Shown: positions 1 through 5,641 of the stretch, piece by piece
Numbering within the stretch: position 1 is the stretch's first letter
Layout of the letters: the number at the start of each line of letters is the position of its first letter
Source of the DNA: Pseudomonadota bacterium
GTDB lineage: Bacteria > Pseudomonadota > Gammaproteobacteria > Xanthomonadales > Rhodanobacteraceae
Direction: 5' to 3'
Length of the DNA stretch: 7,125 nt
Assembly: GCA_021798675.1 (NCBI GenBank)
Contig: JAJZGE010000086.1
Coordinates: 1 to 7,125 of the forward strand
The notes under the pieces: generated by a model
Told to the model about the DNA's origin: nothing
Seen by the model: the letters and a program-made list of their open reading frames with translations, nothing else
The model's database searches: none
Program-made: the position numbers and the translations under genes

Positions 1-54
1 GCCGGCTGGTTCCTGGAGGAGCGGCAGGGAGAACAGACCATGCCACCGCTCTAG
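1..54 (+). other. Possible 3' tail of an upstream gene (17 codons, then TAG)
   Basis: Reading from the first base, the frame is open for 17 codons and ends at a TAG at 52-54; the translated end reads AGWFLEERQGEQTMPPL. This could be the C-terminus of a gene that starts to the left of the window. A stop-free run this short is expected by chance in GC-rich DNA, and I do not recognise the peptide. If it is real, about 93 bases separate it from the receptor gene, which would leave room for a promoter. Confidence 0.2.
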
Positions 55-147
55 CGACACGGCGCCGAACACCGCAACCGAAGTCAACCAAGCAAGTCAA
101 CACGACCCACGGTCACCGACCGATCCAGCCTCTGAGGGGAGGAAACC
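55..147 (+). promoter_or_regulatory. Leader region upstream of the TonB-dependent receptor
   Basis: This stretch before the receptor gene shows no convincing -35/-10 pair. It contains two copies of AAGTCAAC, at 81-88 and 94-101, with start points 13 bp apart. It also contains a small perfect inverted repeat at 110-122, with arms CGGTC and GACCG around ACC. Either could be a protein-binding site or a weak mRNA hairpin, but both are short enough to arise by chance. I recognise no riboswitch. Confidence 0.3.
136..143 (+). promoter_or_regulatory. Ribosome binding site of the receptor gene
   Basis: GGGGAGGA lies four bases before the ATG at 148-150, a strong Shine-Dalgarno match. It fixes the start of the receptor at 148, and the next residues form a normal signal peptide. 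Confidence 0.85.
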
Positions 148-3054
148 ATGAACCATCGCAAGACACTGCTTGCCGCGAGCATCGTCGCCGGCCTGTGCCT
201 GTCCGTCGGCGCGTACGCGCAGGACAACAACCAGAACACCCAGAACACCAGTGCGCCGAATAAGAAGGACGCGAAGCAGCTCAACACCGTTGTCGTCACC
301 GGTATTCGTGACTCGCAGGCGATGTCTCTGGATCTGAAGAAGGATTCCGCCGCACACGTCGAAATCGTGACTGCTGAAGATATCGGCAAACTGCCGGCCA
401 AGAACGTGGCCGATACCATTGCCCAATTGCCGGGTGTGAACATCTCCGATGCAGGCGGTACCGAAGGTGGTTTCGATGAAGCTGATCGCGTCAGCCTGCG
501 CGGCACTGCACCAGGTCTTACCTTGACAACGGTGGACGGTCACTCACTTAGCTCAGGTGACTGGTTCGTGCTGGGCAACTCCAATAGCCGCAGTGTCAGC
601 TACAGCGCGTTACCGTCTGAAGTCGTCAGCGAAGTGAAGGTATATAAATCGTCCGAAGCACACCTTCAGGAAGGCGGTGCCGCCGGTACGGTGGACATCA
701 TCACACGCAAGCCGCTGGAGTTTGGCAAGCAGATCACCGCAGAGGCCTCGGTGGGTGGTGTCTATTCCGACTTGCCGAGCAATACCAAGCCGCAGTTCAA
801 CGGCCTGTTTAACTGGAAGAATGACGACAATACCTTTGGTGCAATGTTCCAGGCCTTCTACGAGCAACGAAGCTTGCAGCGTGATGGACAGGAAATGCTG
901 GGCTACTCTTACCTGCCGTCCACGTCGGCCTTGGCCGGGGCGTACCCGAATCTGGCGGGCAAATACTTCCCCAACTTGCCGGGCGCTGCGCTGTTTGAGC
1001 AGACCCGCAAGCGCAAGGGCGGCAACATTACGCTGCAATGGAAGCCGACCGACAACCTTTCGTTCGACCTTGATACGTTCTATTCGAAGCTCAATGCAAC
1101 GGACGTCAACTACAACTACATGTTGTTCAACTACAGCCATCTACCTACGGTGACGAACCTGTCGTCGTACACGGTGCAGAACAATGTGATCACTAGCGCG
1201 GCATTTCCGGGGATGGGCGCTTCTACTCCGGGCGTGTACGACCAAATCTCGCGTCCCGGTGAAAGTGAGTCCAGTGGCTACATCACCCTCAATACCCACT
1301 GGAAAGCCACCCAAAATCTGGATTTCAAGTTCCAGGGCGGAATCACCCGAGGTACGGGCGATACGCCGACCCAGAACGTGATGGAGCTGAATACTGGCGT
1401 CGGTGCGGGTGCGAGCTATTCCCTGCAAGGACTCGGAACCCCGGCGAACTGGATGCTCGGCAGTACCAACAACGCGAATACCAACAACACCTTCAGCTGG
1501 ATTTTCGGCGCCAACAACGTACATGTGACGGACAAGGAACAATGGTTCCAAGCCGACGGTGAATACGATTTCGACGATGCTGGCGCCCTGTCGTCCATCA
1601 TGTTTGGCGCCCGCTACGCCAACCATGATCGTGACGATTTGACCGCCATTGGTCAGTCGCCAGGATGCAGCAATGGCGCTGCCCTCAACTGGGGTCTGTC
1701 GCCGTACTACTGCGCGCCTGGTTCCACCTCGGCTTACGATCCGGCGGTCTACAGCATGCCGGCCGGGGGCAACTATCCTGGCAGCTTTGCCAGTGACCTA
1801 GGCGTCGGCCAAATGCCAAGCAATATATGGCTGTGGACGCCGGCCCAGCTGGCGGCGCTGTCGAAGTACGCCTATCGCGACCCGGTGGTGCGTAACGAGT
1901 GGGGTCTGATCTATGGCTTGAACGAACACAACACTGCTGCCTACGTGCAGTTCAATTTTGACTCGCAAAACTGGAGCGGCAACTTCGGCTTCCGTTGGAT
2001 CAGTACCCATCAGAACATCGCGTACACCAGTCCCAACATCGTGGAAACCGACTATGTGGGCCCGATCGGAGGGTCCGCCTGGGGGCCGTTCTACTGGAAC
2101 TACCACCACTCTGGTTACCGAAAGCTCCTGCCGAGCTTCAACATGAAGTTCAAGCTTACCGACGATGGCAACTTGCTGGCGCGTTTTGCGGCTTCGCAGA
2201 CGCTAACCCGCCAAGACTATAGCCAGTTGGCCAGTGGCGTCAGCTTGAGCGATCCGCAGCAAGTTGGTGTGATTGGTGGTGGCAGCGGTGGTAACCCTAA
2301 CCTGCAGCCGACCGTCTCCACCAATTTTGACGCGGCATTGGAGTGGTATTTCGCGCCACGCGGCCTGCTGGCGGCCAGCGTGTATGAAATGGATCTGCAC
2401 AATTATTACGACTACGGTACGACCACGCAGACGTACTACAACACCTATCTTAGCAATCCAAAGAACAATCCGGCCAATCCGACAGGCGCGCCAGTCTATA
2501 GCCAATACCTAGTTAGCATTCCTGTCAACGTCAACGCCACTGTCAAGGGCGTGGAGCTGAATTACATACAGCCCATCGGCGATCACTTTGGCACGTCGCT
2601 GAACTACACCTACGCCAACGGCCATGAAAACGGTGGCACCCTGCTTTACAACCCGGATGGTTCGGTGGGCAACAGCCTTGCCGCCGGTTCGCGCCCGATG
2701 ATCGGCAACTCCAGGAACACGCTAAATGCCTCTGCGTTCTATGAAGATGCTAAGTGGAATGCCCGCATCAGCTACACCTATCGCTCGGCGTTCTACGACG
2801 GCCTGCAGGCGGTCGCCACCGGTAACATCCCTTTGATTCCGTACTGGCAGGCGGGTACGGGTTACCTGTCGGCATCGTTGGGTTACAAGATCAACGACCA
2901 CGTCAGCCTCGCGTTCGATGCGATGAACCTCAACAATCCGAAGCTGCGTTATTACGACGTCGGCAGCCAGGCCGGTCTTGGCTTCGGCAAGGTACCGGAA
3001 GCGTTCTACACGAATGGCCGCCAGTACTACCTTACGGCGAACTTCAAGTTCTGA
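148..3054 (+). CDS. TonB-dependent outer-membrane receptor, probably for a GlcNAc-containing glycan
   Basis: This is a complete 968-residue TonB-dependent receptor, which takes up a bulky ligand across the outer membrane with energy from TonB-ExbB-ExbD. Residues 1-24 are a signal peptide with likely cleavage after AYA. A linker rich in Asn, Gln and Thr follows, then a TonB-box-like stretch (TVVVTG, 47-52). The plug covers about 66-192, with GKLPAKNVADTIAQLPGV at 80-97, RVSLRG at 114-119 and GGAAGTVDIITRKPLEF at 176-192. The rest is the beta-barrel, ending in YYLTANFKF; the terminal Phe is the usual outer-membrane assembly signal. The length and plug motifs fit the large Xanthomonas/Caulobacter receptor group. 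The mature protein has only two cysteines, 507 and 522, probably in one surface loop. The start is fixed by a strong ribosome binding site. The substrate cannot be read from the sequence; chito-oligosaccharide or GlcNAc glycan is inferred from the downstream hexosaminidase. G+C is visibly lower than in the other genes (29 of 60 bases at 601-660), and rare codons such as TTA (610-612) and ATA (1825-1827, 2566-2568) occur. Confidence 0.95.
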   Translation: MNHRKTLLAASIVAGLCLSVGAYAQDNNQNTQNTSAPNKKDAKQLNTVVVTGIRDSQAMSLDLKKDSAAHVEIVTAEDIGKLPAKNVADTIAQLPGVNISDAGGTEGGFDEADRVSLRGTAPGLTLTTVDGHSLSSGDWFVLGNSNSRSVSYSALPSEVVSEVKVYKSSEAHLQEGGAAGTVDIITRKPLEFGKQITAEASVGGVYSDLPSNTKPQFNGLFNWKNDDNTFGAMFQAFYEQRSLQRDGQEMLGYSYLPSTSALAGAYPNLAGKYFPNLPGAALFEQTRKRKGGNITLQWKPTDNLSFDLDTFYSKLNATDVNYNYMLFNYSHLPTVTNLSSYTVQNNVITSAAFPGMGASTPGVYDQISRPGESESSGYITLNTHWKATQNLDFKFQGGITRGTGDTPTQNVMELNTGVGAGASYSLQGLGTPANWMLGSTNNANTNNTFSWIFGANNVHVTDKEQWFQADGEYDFDDAGALSSIMFGARYANHDRDDLTAIGQSPGCSNGAALNWGLSPYYCAPGSTSAYDPAVYSMPAGGNYPGSFASDLGVGQMPSNIWLWTPAQLAALSKYAYRDPVVRNEWGLIYGLNEHNTAAYVQFNFDSQNWSGNFGFRWISTHQNIAYTSPNIVETDYVGPIGGSAWGPFYWNYHHSGYRKLLPSFNMKFKLTDDGNLLARFAASQTLTRQDYSQLASGVSLSDPQQVGVIGGGSGGNPNLQPTVSTNFDAALEWYFAPRGLLAASVYEMDLHNYYDYGTTTQTYYNTYLSNPKNNPANPTGAPVYSQYLVSIPVNVNATVKGVELNYIQPIGDHFGTSLNYTYANGHENGGTLLYNPDGSVGNSLAAGSRPMIGNSRNTLNASAFYEDAKWNARISYTYRSAFYDGLQAVATGNIPLIPYWQAGTGYLSASLGYKINDHVSLAFDAMNLNNPKLRYYDVGSQAGLGFGKVPEAFYTNGRQYYLTANFKF
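232..249 (+). repeat. Perfect 9-bp tandem duplication in the receptor linker
   Basis: CAGAACACC occurs twice in direct succession and encodes Gln-Asn-Thr twice (residues 29-34). It lies between the signal peptide and the TonB box, where linker length is flexible in this family. It is probably harmless low-complexity sequence, but its copy number could vary by replication slippage without breaking the frame. Confidence 0.7.
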
Positions 3055-3078
3055 TCCACCGCTTCACCGCGACAATCC

Positions 3079-3098
3079 GCGGGCCACGGACGGCCCGC
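3079..3098 (+). other. First hairpin after the receptor stop codon
   Basis: GCGGGCC (3079-3085) and GGCCCGC (3092-3098) form a perfect 7-bp stem around a six-base loop, starting 24 bases after the TGA. No U-run follows, so it is not a terminator alone. It may protect the mRNA 3' end, act with the following terminator, or compete with it, because its arms can also pair with those of the next hairpin. Confidence 0.6.
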
Positions 3099-3109
3099 AC
3101 TCTCCCCGA

Positions 3110-3144
3110 ACGGGCCCGGCTCCACCTTGCGGGCCCGTCTTTTT
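3110..3144 (+). terminator. Rho-independent terminator after the receptor gene
   Basis: ACGGGCCCG (3110-3118) pairs perfectly with CGGGCCCGT (3130-3138) across an 11-base loop, and C plus five T residues (3139-3144) follow directly. The stem is 9 bp with eight G-C pairs, which is strong. It would end receptor transcripts about 90 bases after the stop codon, so the receptor and the hexosaminidase are probably not one simple operon unless there is read-through. There is no matching T-run for the opposite strand, so it acts on rightward transcription only. Confidence 0.85.
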
Positions 3145-3177
3145 GTCCGGGGTAGCCATGGAGGTGGCATGCTCGGT

Positions 3178-3183
3178 TTGATA
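3178..3183 (+). promoter_or_regulatory. Weak candidate -35 element for the hexosaminidase gene
   Basis: TTGATA matches the sigma-70 -35 consensus at five of six positions and lies just after the terminator and just before the palindrome. No good -10 hexamer sits at the expected distance (TGGAAG falls there), so any promoter would be weak or need an activator. If it is real, the palindrome would occupy the spacer and -10 region, a usual place for a repressor operator. This is inferred from position. Confidence 0.25.
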
Positions 3184-3185
3184 TG

Positions 3186-3210
3186 CCCGTTTCCAATGCT
3201 TGGAAGCGGG
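3186..3210 (+). promoter_or_regulatory. 25-bp near-perfect palindrome, candidate operator or leader hairpin
   Basis: The core TTCCAA (3191-3196), TGC, TTGGAA (3200-3205) is a perfect inverted repeat. After one T/G mismatch (3190 and 3206), CCCG (3186-3189) matches CGGG (3207-3210). As RNA the mismatch becomes a G-U pair, giving an 11-bp stem with a three-base loop. It lies between the receptor terminator and the hexosaminidase start, 33 bases before the ATG, and has no U-run, so it is not a terminator. A dimeric repressor site is the simplest reading. It does not look like the NagR-type sites I remember, but I cannot compare it properly. Confidence 0.55.
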
Positions 3211-3232
3211 TGATGTTGCACCCGATGCCCGC

Positions 3233-3237
3233 AGGAG
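3233..3237 (+). promoter_or_regulatory. Ribosome binding site that decides the hexosaminidase start
   Basis: AGGAG lies six bases before the ATG at 3244-3246, an ideal distance. An in-frame TTG at 3238-3240 directly abuts this AGGAG, too close to be used, so the ATG at 3244 is the likely start. Confidence 0.8.
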
Positions 3238-3243
3238 TTGCCG

Positions 3244-5562
3244 ATGAAACGCCTTGTCTCGTTGTCCCGTGCCTGCCTGCTGCTCGCGCTTGCGCTGCTG
3301 CCCCTGCGGGCGGCGATGGCGGGCGAGGCGTCCCGGCCCTCGTTGATTCCGCTGCCGGCGCAACTCGCGCTGCACCATGGCGGCTTCGTCGTCGATGCGA
3401 ACACGCCCATCGTGCTGGCCGACCAGCATGCCTCGACGCGACAGACGGCGGACTACCTGATCGGCCTCGTGGCGCGTACCCGCGGCCTGCACCTGCATGT
3501 TGCGGACGACGCCAAGGCTGCCCACGCGATCGTGCTGCAGCGCGACCCGCAGGCGCCGGTGGCGCAGGCCGAGGGCTATGCGCTGGACGTCACGCCGCAG
3601 GGCATCCGCGTCACCGCGCGCGACGCCGCCGGCCTGTTCCACGGCGCGGTCACGCTGGCCCAACTGCTGACGCCCGACGCGAAGCAGGGGGCGGTGGACG
3701 TCCACGCGCTGTCCATCCGCGACTGGCCGCGCTTCGCCTGGCGCGGCCTGATGCTGGATTCCGCGCGCCACTTCCAGAGCGTGGCCGACGTCGAGAAGCT
3801 GATCGACCAGATGGCCCAGCTCAAGCTCGACGTGTTGCACTGGCATCTCACCGACGACCAGGGCTGGCGCATCGAGATCAAGCGCTATCCCGAACTGACG
3901 AACATCGGCGCGTGGCGTACGCCGCCCGGCGCCGGCCATGACGGCGAGCCGAAACGCTACGGCGGCTACTACACGCAACGGCAGATCCGCGCCGTGGTGG
4001 CCTACGCCGCCGCGCGCCACGTCACCATCGTCCCCGAGATCGACATGCCCGGCCATGCCCAGGCCGCGGTGGCGTCCTACCCGCAGATCGGCGTGACGGG
4101 GAAGCGCCCGCAGGTGTCCACCGACTGGGGCGTGAATCCCTGGCTGTACAACGTCAACGACGACACCTTCACCTTCATCGACAACGTGCTCGACGAGGTG
4201 ATGGCGCTGTTCCCGTCGACATACATCCACGTGGGCGGCGACGAGGCGATCAAGGACCAGTGGAAGGCCTCGCCCGCCGTGCAGGCGAAAATGCGCCAGC
4301 TCGGCATCACCGACGAGGACGCGCTGCAGGGCTGGTTCATCGGCCGCATCGGCCAGTACCTCGAAAAGCACGGGCGCAAGCTGATCGGCTGGGACGAGAT
4401 CCTCGAAGGCGACAACCTGCCCGCCGACGCCACCGTGATGTCCTGGCGCGGCACCGACGGCGCGATCAAGGCGGCGCTGCTCGGCCACGACGTGGTGATG
4501 TCGCCCTCGCCCGAGTTGTACTTCGACCATGTGCAGAGCAACCTCGCCGACGACTATGCCGGCCGCCTCGGCGTGGAATCGCTGAAGGACGTCTATGGGT
4601 TCCAGGCCGTGCCCGGCGTGCTCAACGCCGCACAGGCGAAGCACGTGCTGGGTTTGCAGGCCAACGTGTGGACGGAGCACATGCCCACCTTCGCGCACGT
4701 GGAGCATGCGGTATTCCCGCGCCTCGACGCCTTGAGCGAGGTGGCATGGTCGCCCGCCGCCAGCCACGACTGGCCCAGCTTCCTCGCGCGCCTGCCAGCG
4801 CAGCTGCAGCGGTACCGTGCGCAGCACGTCGCCGTGGCCGACGACGCCTTCGCGGTACGCATCGGCACCGACCGCAACCTGGCGCTGGCCACCGGCAAGG
4901 CCACGGTGACGCTGTCGGACCAGGCCGGCTTCGGCGTCATCCGCTACACGCTGGACGGTAGCGTTCCCACCCCGGCGTCGCCGCGCTACGTCGCGCCGTT
5001 CGAGGTGACGCTGCCGGCCACCGTACGCGCCGCCAGCTTCGCCGCCGACGGCAGCGCGCTGGCCGCCGCGCGCGAGCGCACGCTGGATCGCGCCGCCCTG
5101 CTCAGCCTGCCCGGCACGGAGCTGGCCAATTGTGCCGGCAGCGATTTCCGCCTGCGCCTGCAACCCACGCCGGATGCCACCAGCACGCAGCCTGTGTATG
5201 CGGTGAACATCTTCGACGATTGCCAGCAGTTCCCCCCCACGCTGATGGACGGCGTCACCGCCATCCACGTCGATGCGGTGCGGTTGCCGCGCAATTTCGC
5301 GCTGGCGCACGAGCAGAAACTGGTGGTGTCGCGCCCGCACGCCACACCGTTCGGCGAGCTGGTGGCGCATGCCGACGATTGCGCCGGCAGGGTACTGGCC
5401 AGCATGCCGCTGCCCGATCCCGCGCACAGCCCGAGCACGTTCAAGCTGGATGCAAGGCTGCCCGCGCAAAGCGGCGTGCACGCGATCTGCCTGCTTTACA
5501 CCGCGCCCGTGGATGGGCCGCTGTACGCGATCGGCCGCGTTGCGCTGCACGCCGGCCGCTGA
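3244..5562 (+). CDS. Exported beta-N-acetylhexosaminidase, glycoside hydrolase family 20
   Basis: This complete 772-residue enzyme should remove terminal GlcNAc or GalNAc from chito-oligosaccharides or glycans. Residues 1-26 are a signal peptide (likely cleavage after AMA), placing it in the periplasm or outside the cell. About 31-150 is the N-terminal GH20 accessory domain, starting at SLIPLPAQL. The TIM barrel runs from about 160 to 515. Its family active-site positions look intact: Arg167, HWHLTDDQGWR (199-209), PEIDMPGH (264-271), the HVGGDE motif with catalytic pair Asp333-Glu334, Trp383, Trp401, Tyr426/Asp428 and Trp476/Glu478. By homology the reaction uses the substrate's own N-acetyl group as nucleophile. 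A chitobiase C-terminal-like beta domain follows at about 550-612 (RYTLDG at 567-572), then a 150-residue beta-rich module holding all four mature cysteines. The start is chosen from the AGGAG at 3233-3237. It follows the receptor gene in the same direction but behind a terminator, so separate transcription is likely. Exact substrate is inferred. Confidence 0.95.
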   Translation: MKRLVSLSRACLLLALALLPLRAAMAGEASRPSLIPLPAQLALHHGGFVVDANTPIVLADQHASTRQTADYLIGLVARTRGLHLHVADDAKAAHAIVLQRDPQAPVAQAEGYALDVTPQGIRVTARDAAGLFHGAVTLAQLLTPDAKQGAVDVHALSIRDWPRFAWRGLMLDSARHFQSVADVEKLIDQMAQLKLDVLHWHLTDDQGWRIEIKRYPELTNIGAWRTPPGAGHDGEPKRYGGYYTQRQIRAVVAYAAARHVTIVPEIDMPGHAQAAVASYPQIGVTGKRPQVSTDWGVNPWLYNVNDDTFTFIDNVLDEVMALFPSTYIHVGGDEAIKDQWKASPAVQAKMRQLGITDEDALQGWFIGRIGQYLEKHGRKLIGWDEILEGDNLPADATVMSWRGTDGAIKAALLGHDVVMSPSPELYFDHVQSNLADDYAGRLGVESLKDVYGFQAVPGVLNAAQAKHVLGLQANVWTEHMPTFAHVEHAVFPRLDALSEVAWSPAASHDWPSFLARLPAQLQRYRAQHVAVADDAFAVRIGTDRNLALATGKATVTLSDQAGFGVIRYTLDGSVPTPASPRYVAPFEVTLPATVRAASFAADGSALAAARERTLDRAALLSLPGTELANCAGSDFRLRLQPTPDATSTQPVYAVNIFDDCQQFPPTLMDGVTAIHVDAVRLPRNFALAHEQKLVVSRPHATPFGELVAHADDCAGRVLASMPLPDPAHSPSTFKLDARLPAQSGVHAICLLYTAPVDGPLYAIGRVALHAGR

Positions 5563-5641
5563 ACCACCGGCGGCAGGGATACCGCTTCGCTCGGCGCCGG
5601 GGTGACCGGCCGGCATCGCGCACCGGCTGCCGGCGCGGCGA
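5563..5641. other. GC-rich spacer between convergent genes, with a long inverted repeat
   Basis: No gene fits in these 79 bases. GCGCCGG (5594-5600) and CCGGCGC (5630-5636) form a 7-bp outer stem; GGTG (5601-5604) and CACC (5621-5624) can pair inside it, with CCGGCCGG in the loop. There is no T-run on either strand, so this is not a classical intrinsic terminator. It might stall transcription from both convergent genes, or simply reflect GC-rich sequence. Confidence 0.35.

Noticed and set aside
40..54. Four-codon leader peptide (ATG, Pro, Pro, Leu, TAG) after a purine-rich stretch
   Set aside because: A GGAGGA lies too far upstream, the peptide is very short, and no attenuator-like hairpins follow it before the receptor gene.
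84..543. Two overlapping minus-strand open frames opposite the receptor start
   Set aside because: They overlap the signal peptide and plug of a well-supported receptor, overlap each other, and have no convincing start or domain.
1464..1488. TACCAACAAC repeated with a 15-bp period inside the receptor gene
   Set aside because: It encodes an Asn/Thr-rich loop in frame with the receptor; two short copies are ordinary low-complexity coding sequence, not a mobile or regulatory repeat.
3183..3941. Plus-strand open frame overlapping the start of the hexosaminidase in another frame
   Set aside because: It is in the wrong frame relative to the GH20 motifs, and its product is Arg/Ala-rich with no domain.
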